DNA of 64,000 nucleotides from NCBI GenBank assembly GCA_910577325.1, contig CAJTMR010000003.1, positions 124,001 to 188,000 of the forward strand, read 5' to 3'. Below the pieces are notes generated by a model. It was not told the DNA's origin. It did not search any database and saw only the letters and a list, made by a program, of their open reading frames with translations. Of this stretch, positions 9,377 to 17,884 are shown piece after piece (the first letter of the stretch is position 1; every line of letters starts with the position of its first letter). The position numbers and the translations under genes are program-made. This stretch comes from an uncultured Parabacteroides sp. GTDB taxonomy: Bacteria > Bacteroidota > Bacteroidia > Bacteroidales > Tannerellaceae.

Positions 9377-11320
9377 ATGACTCAGATAGATTCTAAGATC
9401 CCTCAGGGCCCGTTGGCTGAGAAGTGGACAAATTATAAAAATCACCAGAAGTTGGTGAACCCCGCAAACAAACGTCGTCTGGACGTGATTGTCGTTGGTA
9501 CCGGTTTGGCCGGTGCTTCCGCTGCTGCCTCTTTGGCAGAAATGGGATTTAATGTGCTGAATTTCTGTATTCAGGACTCCCCCCGTCGTGCACACTCTAT
9601 CGCTGCACAGGGCGGCATCAATGCTGCAAAGAATTATCAGAACGATGGTGACTCGGTTTACCGTCTGTTCTACGATACGATCAAAGGAGGCGACTACCGT
9701 GCCCGTGAAGCTAACGTATATCGTCTGGCAGAAGTCTCCAACAATATTATCGACCAGTGCGTGGCACAGGGTGTACCTTTCGCACGCGAATACGGTGGCC
9801 TGCTGGACAACCGTTCATTCGGTGGCGCCCAGGTATCGCGTACGTTCTATGCCCGCGGCCAGACCGGACAGCAGTTGTTGCTGGGTGCTTACTCCGCTTT
9901 GAGCCGTCAGATCGGTTTGGGCAAGGTGAAGATGTACACGCGTCACGAAATGCTGGATGTCGTCAAGATAGACGGCCGCGCCCGTGGTATTATCGCCCGT
10001 AATCTGATTACCGGTCAGATCGAACGTTTCGCCGCTCATGCCGTTGTTGTGGCGACAGGTGGCTATGTCAATACATTCTTCCTGTCTACCAACGCTATGG
10101 CATCCAACGGTTCTGCCGCATGGCAATGCTACAAGAAAGGCGCTTACTTCGCTAATCCTTGTATGGTGCAGATCCATCCGACTTGTGTGCCGGTGAAAGG
10201 AGATTTCCAGTCCAAATTGACTTTGATGTCCGAATCCCTGCGTAATGACGGCCGTATCTGGGTTCCGAAGAAACTGGAAGATGCGAAGGCTTTACAGGCA
10301 GGAACCAAGAAAGGCAAAGATATTCCCGAAGCAGACCGCGACTACTATCTGGAACGCCGTTATCCGGCATTCGGAAACTTGGTTCCGCGTGACGTGGCTT
10401 CACGTGCCGCCAAAGAACGTTGTGATGCTGGTTTCGGTGTAAACAGTACAGGCTTGGCTGTATTCCTGGACTTCTCCGATGCAATTAACCGTCTGGGCAA
10501 AGAAGTCGTTAAACAGAAATACGGTAACCTGTTCGACATGTACGAAGAGATCACGAACGATGATCCGTATGAAACTCCGATGATGATCTACCCGGCTCTG
10601 CACTATTCGATGGGAGGTCTGTGGGTAGACTATGAATTGATGACTTCTATTCCGGGTCTGTTTGCTATCGGTGAAGCCAACTTCTCCGATCACGGAGCAA
10701 ACCGCCTGGGTGCTTCCGCTTTGATGCAGGGATTGGCTGACGGTTATTTCGTATTGCCTTATACGATCCAGAATTATCTGTCCGACCAGATTCAGGTTCC
10801 GCGTTTCAGTACCGATCTTCCTGAATTCGTCGAAGCAGAAAAGGCCATCAAGGCTCGTATCGAAAAATTGATGAATATCAAAGGGAAGGAAACAGTCGAC
10901 ACCATCCACCGCAAATTGGGTCATATCATGTGGGAACACGTAGGTATGGCACGTGATGCCGAAGGATTGAAAGAAGGTATCCAGATGTTGAAAGACTTGA
11001 AGAAAGAGTTCTGGAGCAATGTCAAGATACCCGGAACAGCCGGTGATTTGAACACGGAACTGGAAAAGGCATTGCGCGTGGCAGACTTTATCGAGATCGG
11101 TACTTTGATGGCACACGATGCGCTGGACCGTGCAGAGTCTTGTGGCGGCCACTTCCGTACGGAACACCAGACAGAAGAGGGCGAAGCCTTGCGTCATGAC
11201 GACAAGTTCATGTATGTATCTTGTTGGGAATACCAAGGCGAGGACAAAGATCCTGTCATGTTGAAGGAAGATTTGAACTATCAGTTCGTTGTTCCTCAAA
11301 CACGTAACTACAAGAAGTAA
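9377..11320 (+). CDS. sdhA: Succinate dehydrogenase/fumarate reductase flavoprotein subunit
   Basis: 647 residues, the usual length for the type B subunit. The FAD-binding Rossmann motif VGTGLAGASAAASLAEMG lies at about residues 41-58. The covalent-flavin region HSIAAQGGINAAKNY follows at about 74-88, with the histidine that normally carries FAD. Catalytic-site stretches are visible (HPTCVPVKGD, ALHYSMGGLWVDYE, EANFSDHGANRLGASALMQG). It reduces fumarate (or oxidises succinate) at the cytoplasmic face of the membrane. It lies 38 nt behind the cytochrome b gene and 30 nt ahead of the iron-sulfur gene, all in one operon. A central enzyme of the succinate-producing metabolism of gut Bacteroidales. 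Confidence 0.97.
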   Translation: MTQIDSKIPQGPLAEKWTNYKNHQKLVNPANKRRLDVIVVGTGLAGASAAASLAEMGFNVLNFCIQDSPRRAHSIAAQGGINAAKNYQNDGDSVYRLFYDTIKGGDYRAREANVYRLAEVSNNIIDQCVAQGVPFAREYGGLLDNRSFGGAQVSRTFYARGQTGQQLLLGAYSALSRQIGLGKVKMYTRHEMLDVVKIDGRARGIIARNLITGQIERFAAHAVVVATGGYVNTFFLSTNAMASNGSAAWQCYKKGAYFANPCMVQIHPTCVPVKGDFQSKLTLMSESLRNDGRIWVPKKLEDAKALQAGTKKGKDIPEADRDYYLERRYPAFGNLVPRDVASRAAKERCDAGFGVNSTGLAVFLDFSDAINRLGKEVVKQKYGNLFDMYEEITNDDPYETPMMIYPALHYSMGGLWVDYELMTSIPGLFAIGEANFSDHGANRLGASALMQGLADGYFVLPYTIQNYLSDQIQVPRFSTDLPEFVEAEKAIKARIEKLMNIKGKETVDTIHRKLGHIMWEHVGMARDAEGLKEGIQMLKDLKKEFWSNVKIPGTAGDLNTELEKALRVADFIEIGTLMAHDALDRAESCGGHFRTEHQTEEGEALRHDDKFMYVSCWEYQGEDKDPVMLKEDLNYQFVVPQTRNYKK

Positions 11321-11350
11321 TAATCATCAATCTCAGAAAAAATTAGAATC

Positions 11351-12106
11351 ATGGATAAAGATATAAGTGTAACACTTAAGGTTTGGCGTCAGAGAGGTCC
11401 GAAGGAGAAAGGACAGTTCGAGACATACAAGATCGAGAAGATCAATCAGAGTGTATCTTTCTTGGAAATGTTGGATATCTTGAATGAACAGTTGGTCAAC
11501 GAAGGAAAGGAACCGATCGTTTTCGATCATGACTGTCGTGAAGGTATCTGCGGTATGTGTTCATTATATGTAAACGGACATCCGCACGGACCGGCTACGG
11601 GAGCAACTACTTGCCAACTTTATATGCGCCGTTTCCACGATGGCGAAACGATCACGATCGAACCGTGGCGTTCTGCCGGTTTCCCGGTAATCCGCGACTT
11701 GATGGTAGATCGCTATGCCTACGATAAAATCATTCAAGCGGGTGGTTTTACATCTGTCAACACAGGTGGCGTGCCCGATGCCAATGCGATACCTATTCCT
11801 AAGAAAGATGCGGATCTGGCTATGGATGCGGCTGCTTGTATCGGTTGCGGTGCTTGTGCAGCGGCTTGTAAAAACGGTTCGGCAATGTTGTTTGTTTCTG
11901 CAAAAGTCAGCCAATTGGCTCTGTTGCCTCAAGGTAAAGTGGAAGCAGCACGCCGTGCAAAAGCTATGGTAGCTAAAATGGATGAACTGGGCTTCGGTAA
12001 CTGTACGAACACTCGTGCTTGCGAAATGGAATGTCCGAAGAACATCTCTGTTAGCAACATCGCTCGTTTGAACCGCGAGTTCATCTCAGCCAAGTTGAAA
12101 GACTGA
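11351..12106 (+). CDS. sdhB: Succinate dehydrogenase/fumarate reductase iron-sulfur subunit
   Basis: 251 residues. All three cluster-binding cysteine sets are present: the [2Fe-2S] set in DHDCREGICGMC and the later GATTC, and the ferredoxin-like sets CIGCGACAAAC and CTNTRACEMECP for the [4Fe-4S] and [3Fe-4S] centres. It conducts electrons between the flavin subunit and the di-haem membrane anchor. Last gene of the C-A-B operon, with a strong terminator 24 nt behind its stop codon. Confidence 0.96.
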   Translation: MDKDISVTLKVWRQRGPKEKGQFETYKIEKINQSVSFLEMLDILNEQLVNEGKEPIVFDHDCREGICGMCSLYVNGHPHGPATGATTCQLYMRRFHDGETITIEPWRSAGFPVIRDLMVDRYAYDKIIQAGGFTSVNTGGVPDANAIPIPKKDADLAMDAAACIGCGACAAACKNGSAMLFVSAKVSQLALLPQGKVEAARRAKAMVAKMDELGFGNCTNTRACEMECPKNISVSNIARLNREFISAKLKD

Positions 12107-12129
12107 TACATTATATATATGTATATGGA

Positions 12130-12158
12130 AAAGCCCGCTGCCGATGGCAGCGGGCTTT
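12130..12158 (+). terminator. Terminator of the sdhCAB operon
   Basis: Perfect 13-bp stem AAAGCCCGCTGCC / GGCAGCGGGCTTT with a 3-nt loop, followed by CTTTATG. Because both arms are A/T-flanked it may also work from the opposite side. Confidence 0.85.
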
Positions 12159-12180
12159 CTTTATGCTCGTTCAAGTCCAC

Positions 12181-12306
12181 AAAAAAGCCGCACTCCCTAT
12201 AATAAAACGGATGCGGCTTTTTTGTTGCTTTCCAGTGAAACAGTCTCCCGATTCCCTCCCTGCAAAGACTTTGTTAACCTTAGATCTAAAATACTATGAA
12301 AAAAAC
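12181..12306 (-). ncRNA. Predicted small RNA, copy A of a three-member family
   Basis: On the minus strand a promoter (TTG complementary to 12341-12343, 20-nt spacer, TATATTTG complementary to 12313-12320) points to a start near 12306. About 125 nt later a strong terminator follows: arms of 12 bp (AAAAAAGCCGCA / TGCGGCTTTTTT). The 5' part shares the box TAGATYTAAGGTTAACAAAG with two paralogues at 19050-19124 and 19308-19388, while the 3' halves differ. No conserved reading frame lies in the transcript. It sits between sdhCAB and dusB. The RNA is predicted, not matched to a named family; a family of paralogous Bacteroides sRNAs is one possibility. Confidence 0.65.
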
Positions 12307-12462
12307 TCACTGCAAATATAAAATATATTTACTGGATATGCAAGAGTTTTTGATTGCATTTTATTGCAAATTTGTCACTTTTTGTTTTAAATTTGCCACT
12401 GTGTGCGGATTTATACTGCTATTATATCAATAATTTGCCAAATCAAATATTCTTGGGCCGTC

Positions 12463-13458
12463 TTAAGATCCGCTTCCTGCCTGAAATTTGCCGGGAATGG
12501 AATCCAAGATGTCGAACAATGCCTCTACTGTCTCTGCGCGCAACATCGCGACACGTGTCTGCTTGAAATCGGCAATTCCCTTAAACAACGGAGTCGCAGC
12601 CAAATGGCGGCGGATATGAAGAATTCCCCGGCGCTCGTCCAAACGTTCCACACTTTGTTCCACCTGTTTTTTCAATATGTCCAGATACCAAGAGAAGGAT
12701 TCGGCAGGCAATAGCTCGCCTGTGTTCAGATAATGCTTCACTTCCCTGAAAATCCAAGGACGGCCGATGCTGCCCCTGCCGATCATGACGGCATCCACAC
12801 CGTATTGCTCGAAACGTTGTTTGCAGATTTCGGCAGAAGTTACATCACCATTACCGATGACAGGAATCCGCATGCGAGGGTTTCTCTTTACCTCTCCGAT
12901 CAATGTCCAGTCCGCCTCCCCTGTGTACATCTGCGCCCGCGTACGTCCATGAATGGAAAGGGCGGCGATGCCGCAATCCTGTAGCTGCTCGGCCAAATCC
13001 ACAATAATCCGGTTGTCGGCATCCCAACCTAAGCGTGTCTTTACGGTAACCGGGATGTTCACCGCTTTAACGACTTCGCGGGTAATCTCCAACATCAGCG
13101 GGATATTACGCAGCATGCCGGCGCCAGCTCCTTTACCTGCCACTCGTTTCACCGGGCAACCGAAGTTGATATCGAGAATGTCCGGATGAGCGGCTTCACA
13201 AATTTGTGCGGCTTCGACCATTGTCGGAACATCACGGCCATATATCTGGATGGCGACGGGACGTTCTTCATTTGCCACGTTCAGCTTTTGCTGTGTCTTA
13301 TTTACGCTGCGGATCAGGGCGTCTGCCGAAACGAATTCGGTATAAACCATATCCGCACCGAAACGTTTGCACATCAAGCGGAAAGAAATATCCGTAACAT
13401 CTTCCATCGGAGCCAGGAAGACGGGGCGTTCGCCTAAATCTATTGTACCTATTTTCAT
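12463..13458 (-). CDS. dusB: tRNA-dihydrouridine synthase, DusB/NifR3 type
   Basis: 331 residues forming the Dus TIM barrel (about 5-240) with the C-terminal helical recognition domain. Seen: APMEDVTDISFRLMCKRFGADMVYTEF at the N-terminus; the catalytic cysteine in NFGCPVKRVAGKGAGAGML at about 98-116; the FMN-contacting KTRLGWD; HGRTRAQMYTGEADW; and VMIGRGSIGRPWIFREV. It reduces specific uridines in the tRNA D-loop using FMN and NADPH. The start at 13458 is preceded by a minus-strand TACCTTTG box complementary to 13482-13489, giving a short leader. It is followed by the sRNA at 12181-12306, read in the same direction. Confidence 0.93.
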   Translation of the reverse strand: MKIGTIDLGERPVFLAPMEDVTDISFRLMCKRFGADMVYTEFVSADALIRSVNKTQQKLNVANEERPVAIQIYGRDVPTMVEAAQICEAAHPDILDINFGCPVKRVAGKGAGAGMLRNIPLMLEITREVVKAVNIPVTVKTRLGWDADNRIIVDLAEQLQDCGIAALSIHGRTRAQMYTGEADWTLIGEVKRNPRMRIPVIGNGDVTSAEICKQRFEQYGVDAVMIGRGSIGRPWIFREVKHYLNTGELLPAESFSWYLDILKKQVEQSVERLDERRGILHIRRHLAATPLFKGIADFKQTRVAMLRAETVEALFDILDSIPGKFQAGSGS

Positions 13459-13481
13459 ATTTATATCATCAATAACGGGAA

Positions 13482-13489
13482 CAAAGGTA
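13482..13489 (-). promoter_or_regulatory. -7 box of the dusB promoter
   Basis: TACCTTTG on the minus strand, about 24 nt before the dusB ATG. It faces the divergent blaI remnant, whose nearest operator (13526-13542) lies close to the -33 region of dusB. Confidence 0.55.
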
Positions 13490-13525
13490 CTGATTTCCTG
13501 CTAAAAACAGGGATAAAAGAGTGTC

Positions 13526-13584
13526 TACTAAAAAATATAGTAAAATAACTATACAATATAGTTGTATTACTAAATAATATAGTA
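13526..13584. promoter_or_regulatory. Three phased BlaI-type operators with promoter
   Basis: Three 17-bp palindromes: TACTA-N7-TAGTA at 13526-13542, AACTATA-CAA-TATAGTT at 13547-13563 and TACTA-N7-TAGTA at 13568-13584. Their centres are exactly 21 bp apart, so all face the same side of the helix. A plus-strand promoter is threaded between them: TTG at 13562-13564, a 19-nt spacer and AATATTTG at 13584-13591. The TACTA/TAGTA arms resemble known BlaI/MecI operators. They stand directly before the shrunken blaI at 13618. Confidence 0.7.
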
Positions 13585-13617
13585 ATATTTGTGCATTCCT
13601 CTAATAAAAAACGGATT

Positions 13618-13701
13618 ATGGTCAGATTAACATCAAAAGAAGAAGAAGCGCTCACGATCGACGAGTTGCAAGAGCTGATCCGGCAGATCAAGAACAAATA
13701 A
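13618..13701 (+). pseudogene. blaI-like repressor with its middle deleted
   Basis: A 27-codon frame. Its first 11 residues (MVRLTSKEEEA) match the N-terminus of BlaI/MecI proteins; compare MERLTRQEED of the intact copy at 19714. Its last residues (IDELQELIRQIKNK) match the C-terminus; compare ADELKEIIDMIEKG. About 90 central codons, including the winged-helix DNA-binding domain, are missing, and the frame is kept. Promoter and operators in front are intact, and a blaR1 fragment follows 12 nt behind. A true 27-residue protein is possible but could not bind DNA. Confidence 0.65.
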
Positions 13702-13713
13702 AAGCCAACGCTT

Positions 13714-14058
13714 ATGGAAGCCTTTCTTCTATACATATTAAAATCCGGCATTTGCCTGGTTGTATTCTACGTCTGTTTCAAGGCATTGTTCAGCAACGAC
13801 ACGTTTTTCCGGCTCAACCGCTGGATATTACTGGTGGGAACAGGGATTTGCATGCTTCTGCCACTCTGCCGGATCAAAACGTTCCGGCCTCTTCCTCTTA
13901 GCCGTCCGGTCAGTCAACTGGAGATGGTTTTCCATGAAGAAGATGAGGCGATGGTGCTTCCGGTTCCGGAAAAAAAAGGTTTGCAAAACCCATTCCGGGA
14001 GAGTGAACGGGGAGGAATAACCTTTTCATGGAAGAGATTGTCTATTGCGGAATGTTAG
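13714..14058 (+). pseudogene. Truncated BlaR1/MecR1 (M56) sensor, N-terminal part only
   Basis: 114 residues. Two N-terminal membrane helices (about 4-22 and 36-50) and the linking sequence VVFYVCFKALFSNDTFFRLNRWILLVG closely follow the start of the intact sensor at 20097 (LLYAFYRLFFYKDTFFKLRRTILLA). After about residue 70 it departs into an unrelated tail (GGITFSWKRLSIAEC). The HExxH protease site, the other helices and the TonB-like domains of the intact copy are all missing. With the blaI remnant in front this is a decayed blaI-blaR1 operon. The short membrane peptide may still be made. Confidence 0.65.
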
Positions 14059-14066
14059 TATCTTTA
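14038..14066 (+). promoter_or_regulatory. Promoter candidate for the TPR gene
   Basis: TTG at 14038-14040, 18-nt spacer, TATCTTTA at 14059-14066 (one base off the TAnnTTTG consensus), 22 nt before the ATG at 14089. It would let the gene be expressed apart from the decayed operon. Confidence 0.4.
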
Positions 14067-14088
14067 CTCCTTCAAAAGAAGGATTCGG

Positions 14089-14901
14089 ATGATATATAAA
14101 ATAGAGATACTCTTTCTCATTTGCCTTCTCACGACTTGTTCTTCCGCCGGAGAGAAGGAGGTTGCGACCACCGGTGAACTTCTCCGGCAGGCGGCTTTTT
14201 ATGGAGAGAGGTTGCAGTTTCAGCCGGCGTTGGAGACTTACCGGCTGGCAATCAGGCAGGCAGGGAAGGGAAAAGACAGCGTTGCCCTTTCCGTTGCCTA
14301 TCTGGAAACCGGGAAAATTTACCGGAAGCAATCATTGAAGCGGAAAGCGTTGGAAAACGGGCAGAAAGCGTTAAGCTATATCAAAAGCCCTACCGCTGAC
14401 TCGTTGCGGCTGGAGCTTTATCGGGAAATAGGGGATGTTTACACCTTGTCCGGACAGGCAGACAGTGCCTTTCACTATTACGAAATGGCCGGTTGCCGAA
14501 TAAAACAGGCGACGATCCTGCGGCAGTATTCCCGCTACCGGCAGAAAAGAAATGTCGTTTCCCTGTCCGAGGCGGACTTCCGTTCTTCGGAAATCTACCT
14601 GCGTTTCCACAGCAAAAAAGAATGGAAACCGGTTCCCAAAGACTGGGAAGAATTGTTGCAAGCTTTCAACCGGGCCTATCCGGATTTCCGGGAACGGCTG
14701 AAAAGGAAAATACCAAAGTTAAGCGAACAGGAATGGCGCATGTGCTGCCTGATCAAAATGGAAGTTCCCCCTTCTACTGCCGCCATGCTCCTTTGCTGCA
14801 CGAACCAGGCGATTTCGATGCGCCGCGTACGCCTGTACCAGAAAATCACAGGCGAAAAGGGCACTCCTGAACTGTGTGACTCCTTTATTCGTGATTTTTA
14901 A
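14089..14901 (+). CDS. Short TPR lipoprotein with regulator-like C-terminus
   Basis: 270 residues. The N-terminus (MIYKIEILFLICLLTTCSSAG) is a lipoprotein signal with Cys at 17. Residues about 30-145 hold TPR helices (AAFYGERLQFQPALETYRLAI, SVAYLETGKIYRKQSLKRKAL, REIGDVYTLSGQADSAFHYYEMA). The end resembles the C-terminus of the large Bacteroidetes TPR regulators: WEELLQAFNRAYPDFRERL, LSEQEWRMCCLIKM, AISMRRVRLYQKI. Those proteins are about 550 residues with a membrane helix between TPR and the cytoplasmic part; no such helix is seen here, so an internal deletion is likely, and a lipidated N-terminus would put the 'regulator' end outside the cytoplasm. Possibly non-functional. Confidence 0.6.
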   Translation: MIYKIEILFLICLLTTCSSAGEKEVATTGELLRQAAFYGERLQFQPALETYRLAIRQAGKGKDSVALSVAYLETGKIYRKQSLKRKALENGQKALSYIKSPTADSLRLELYREIGDVYTLSGQADSAFHYYEMAGCRIKQATILRQYSRYRQKRNVVSLSEADFRSSEIYLRFHSKKEWKPVPKDWEELLQAFNRAYPDFRERLKRKIPKLSEQEWRMCCLIKMEVPPSTAAMLLCCTNQAISMRRVRLYQKITGEKGTPELCDSFIRDF

Positions 14902-14945
14902 GCAGATGTGAACTGATGTGAAACCGGAGAAGTAGCCGTATCTTC

Positions 14946-14953
14946 TACTTTTG
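14946..14953 (+). promoter_or_regulatory. -7 box before the beta-propeller gene
   Basis: TACTTTTG at 14946-14953, only 13 nt before the ATG at 14967, implying a very short leader. No clear TTG at the -33 position. Confidence 0.4.
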
Positions 14954-14966
14954 TCTGAAAAAACGT

Positions 14967-16163
14967 ATGAAAAAGATGTTGTTCGGGCTTATGACAGCCA
15001 TTGCCACTTTTACCGGATGCGAATCCAAACAACCCGCCGGAGAACTCCCCCGGATCGATCTGACAGCAACAAGTTTTGCTTCCGATCAAGTAAAGATTGC
15101 AGACGAAATCGAATCCATCGAATATGTTCCATTGGAACTGACGGATGAATCTCTGATCGCAGACGTATTGGATCTGTGCGTTTCAGACGAATATATCTTC
15201 GTCTATTCCACACGCCAGGACGGTGTCTTGCAGTTCGACCGGAAAGGAAAGTTCCTGCGCTGCATCGCTAAAACAGGAAACGGGCCGGGAGAAACCGGAC
15301 AGATCATTTCGCTAACCATAGACGAAGAGAACCGCCTCTTCTGTGTCAGCGAGTACTTCTCCACCTCTTTCTACTCCTTTGATGGAGAATTTATCAAAAA
15401 GATAGAGAATCCGCGCCCTTACTCGTACCAATTCTCTGTCGGCCCGAATACGATGGCGGAATTAGGGAGAATGCATGTCCCCATGAACACACCGGGCATG
15501 TTCAGTCTCGGAGTCTTTAACTGGGCCACAGACGATACGGTCGCATTCCGGCATACGATCGGAAATATGGATCTGATGCCGTTGGAAGAAACGAGCCTGA
15601 AAGGTTGGATATTCAGCGGCAGTAAGGACGGCATGCTATGCTATTCGGAAGGGATAGACACGGTCTGGGATGTAAATGCAAGAAATATCGCTCCGGCTTT
15701 CCTTATCAACACGGGATATTCTGCCGAGGAAGAAAAAGAAATGCGCTCTTCCAAAACCGGTAATGAGGCGGTAGACGGAAAATATAGCATCTTCAGTTTC
15801 TTCGAGACGCCCCGGCATTACTTCGTTAAATGTTTCGAAGGTTCCAACCAATCCAAATTCTATTTATACGGTTTGGATAAGGCTACCGGTGAGTTGAAAC
15901 GTGAAACTTCTCCGATCAATGCCCAGGAATTATTCAAAAACAACTGGACGCTGGCAGGAATAGGCATCCGGAATACGAAAGACAACGGTCTTCCTATCTG
16001 GCCTTACCTGTCTTATCCCGGCAAAAAACAAATGGTACAGTTTAATACAGCCGTGGAAATCGAATATCTCAAAGAGAAATATCCTGATCTCAAGAAGCAT
16101 CTGGTCCTGCAACAGATAACGGAAGATTCGAATCCGCTCATCACGATTTATCATTTGCGCTGA
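14967..16163 (+). CDS. 6-bladed beta-propeller lipoprotein
   Basis: 398 residues. MKKMLFGLMTAIATFTGC is a lipoprotein signal (Cys18). Then comes the family's opening blade (VKIADEIESIEYVPLELTDESLI), the VLQFDRKGKFLRCIAKTGNGPGE motif typical of the Bacteroidetes 6-bladed propeller family, and repeated blade strands to the C-terminal NPLITIYHLR. The family is usually found beside TPR or regulator genes and its ligand is unknown. A paralogue with the same ending style lies at 23454-24659, likewise downstream of a bla-type operon and a TPR gene, so the two loci share gene order. Confidence 0.85.
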   Translation: MKKMLFGLMTAIATFTGCESKQPAGELPRIDLTATSFASDQVKIADEIESIEYVPLELTDESLIADVLDLCVSDEYIFVYSTRQDGVLQFDRKGKFLRCIAKTGNGPGETGQIISLTIDEENRLFCVSEYFSTSFYSFDGEFIKKIENPRPYSYQFSVGPNTMAELGRMHVPMNTPGMFSLGVFNWATDDTVAFRHTIGNMDLMPLEETSLKGWIFSGSKDGMLCYSEGIDTVWDVNARNIAPAFLINTGYSAEEEKEMRSSKTGNEAVDGKYSIFSFFETPRHYFVKCFEGSNQSKFYLYGLDKATGELKRETSPINAQELFKNNWTLAGIGIRNTKDNGLPIWPYLSYPGKKQMVQFNTAVEIEYLKEKYPDLKKHLVLQQITEDSNPLITIYHLR

Positions 16164-16182
16164 TCTTCTCGGATATTATTTT

Positions 16183-16190
16183 TACCTTTG
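16183..16190 (+). promoter_or_regulatory. -7 box of the U32-thioesterase-dprA operon
   Basis: TACCTTTG at 16183-16190, 15 nt before the ATG at 16206. The -33 box is unclear. Confidence 0.5.
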
Positions 16191-16205
16191 CGGATAAATC
16201 CGTAA

Positions 16206-17477
16206 ATGTATAAGAACTTGAACGAGAAAGATTTTGAAATAATGGCGCCTGTCGGTTCGTACGAATCACTGATGGCAGCTATCCAAGGGGGAGCCGATTC
16301 TATCTACTTCGGCATTGAAGGGTTGAACATGCGTTCACGCTCTTCCAATAACTTTACGACAGACGACTTGCGCAAGATCGTTGCGATCTGCCGCGAACAT
16401 GGTATTAAAAGCTACTTGACCGTCAATACGGTTATTTATGGGGAGGATCTGCCTCTGATGCGTGAGATTATCGACGCAGCAAAGGCTGCGGAAGTTTCAG
16501 CGATCATTGCAGCCGATGTGGCGGCCATGAACTATGCCAACAGCATCGGACAGGAGGTGCATCTTTCCACACAACTCAACATCTCCAATGCGGAAGCGCT
16601 GAAATTCTATGCCCGTTTTGCCGACGTTGTCGTCCTGGCACGCGAACTGAACCTGAAGCAGGTACATGAAATCTACCGGCAAATCATCGATGAACAAATC
16701 AAGGGGCCGAAAGGAGAACTGATCCGCATCGAAATGTTCGCTCACGGAGCCCTCTGCATGGCCGTTTCCGGCAAATGTTACCTGAGCCTGCACGAAATGA
16801 ACGCTTCCGCCAACCGGGGAGCCTGCATGCAGATCTGCCGCCGCGCTTATTCGGTAAAAGATAAGGACAGCAATATTGAACTGGATATCGAAAACCAGTA
16901 TATTATGTCGCCCAAAGATCTGAAAACGATCCATTTCATGAACAAAATGATGGATGCAGGCGTACGAGTGTTCAAAATCGAGGGACGTGCCCGCGGACCT
17001 GAATATGTCCGTCTGGTAACCGAATGCTATAAGGAGGCCGTACGTGCCTACTGCGACGGGACTTTCGACGAAAAGAAAGTAGCCGATTGGGACAAACGCC
17101 TCGGCAGTGTCTTCAACAGGGGATTCTGGGACGGTTATTACTTAGGACAACGACTGGGCGAATGGAGCAGCAAATATGGTTCAGGCGCGACTAAAAAGAA
17201 AGTATATGTCGCCAAAGGAATCAAATATTTCGACAAGATCGGCGTGGCGGAATTCGAAATGGAATCCGGCAGTCTGAAAGTAGGCGACGAGATCCTGATT
17301 ACCGGGCCGACAACAGGTGCGGTCATGCAGACGATAGACGAAATCCGCGTACACTTGAAGCCGGTGGACGAGACCGTCAAAGGCGAACGTTTCTCCTTCA
17401 AGGTAAGTGAAAAAATCCGGCCGTCCGACCGTTTGTATAAAATGGAGAAAGTTCAACTTGAAAAAGTATTTGAATGA
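16206..17477 (+). CDS. Peptidase U32 family protein (TrhP/RlhA-like)
   Basis: 423 residues. The N-terminal TIM-barrel part (EIMAPVGSYESLMAAIQGGADSIYFG) is typical of U32 proteins. The family signature with its cysteines is complete (EMFAHGALCMAVSGKCYLS, then GACMQICRRAY), as is IEGRARGPEYVRLVTECYKEA further on. A C-terminal beta domain follows (GVAEFEMESGSLKVGDEILITGP). Despite the 'peptidase' label, characterised members (TrhP/YegQ, RlhA) take part in hydroxylation of tRNA or 23S rRNA, using prephenate and an iron-sulfur cluster held by the conserved cysteines. The TrhP-like role is the more likely one but not proven by sequence. Overlaps the thioesterase gene by 4 nt. Confidence 0.85.
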   Translation: MYKNLNEKDFEIMAPVGSYESLMAAIQGGADSIYFGIEGLNMRSRSSNNFTTDDLRKIVAICREHGIKSYLTVNTVIYGEDLPLMREIIDAAKAAEVSAIIAADVAAMNYANSIGQEVHLSTQLNISNAEALKFYARFADVVVLARELNLKQVHEIYRQIIDEQIKGPKGELIRIEMFAHGALCMAVSGKCYLSLHEMNASANRGACMQICRRAYSVKDKDSNIELDIENQYIMSPKDLKTIHFMNKMMDAGVRVFKIEGRARGPEYVRLVTECYKEAVRAYCDGTFDEKKVADWDKRLGSVFNRGFWDGYYLGQRLGEWSSKYGSGATKKKVYVAKGIKYFDKIGVAEFEMESGSLKVGDEILITGPTTGAVMQTIDEIRVHLKPVDETVKGERFSFKVSEKIRPSDRLYKMEKVQLEKVFE

Positions 17478-17884
17478 TGAAAGAGTATATTTTTAAAGTG
17501 ACAGACAAGGTCCGTGACTATGAATGCGACCTGCAAGGAGTGGTCAACAACTCCAACTATCAACATTATATGGAACACACCCGGCATGAATTCCTGGAAT
17601 CGCTCGGAGAGAACTTCGGAAAAATGCACGAGAAAGGGGTTGACGGGTTTGTATCGCGGGTGGAAATCCAGTATAAGACCTCCCTCAAGAGCGGCGACAG
17701 CTATATCTCTTGCCTCAACGTCTATAAAAAAGGGGTCAAGCTCGTATTCGAACAGGACATTTACAGGGCTTCCGACAATGTACTGGCGACAAAAGGAATC
17801 GTCGAGTCGGTTATTGTCGAGAACGGAAAACTGACACGTGGCGAATATTTTGACGAAATGCTAAAAAGAATAGAACATACATGA
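17474..17884 (+). CDS. Acyl-CoA thioesterase, YbgC/4HBT hotdog type
   Basis: 136 residues, a single hotdog domain. The 4HBT signature is clear: VRDYECDLQGVVNNSNYQHYMEHTRHEFL, with the Asp of the D-x-x-G-V-V motif as the likely catalytic residue. It would hydrolyse acyl-CoA or a related thioester in the cytoplasm. The start ATGATG overlaps the preceding stop and the last codons overlap the dprA start (ATGA), so the three genes are translationally coupled. Confidence 0.85.
   Translation: MMKEYIFKVTDKVRDYECDLQGVVNNSNYQHYMEHTRHEFLESLGENFGKMHEKGVDGFVSRVEIQYKTSLKSGDSYISCLNVYKKGVKLVFEQDIYRASDNVLATKGIVESVIVENGKLTRGEYFDEMLKRIEHT

Noticed and set aside
10400..11299. 299-codon antisense ORF in sdhA
   Set aside because: Mirror of a strongly biased real gene.
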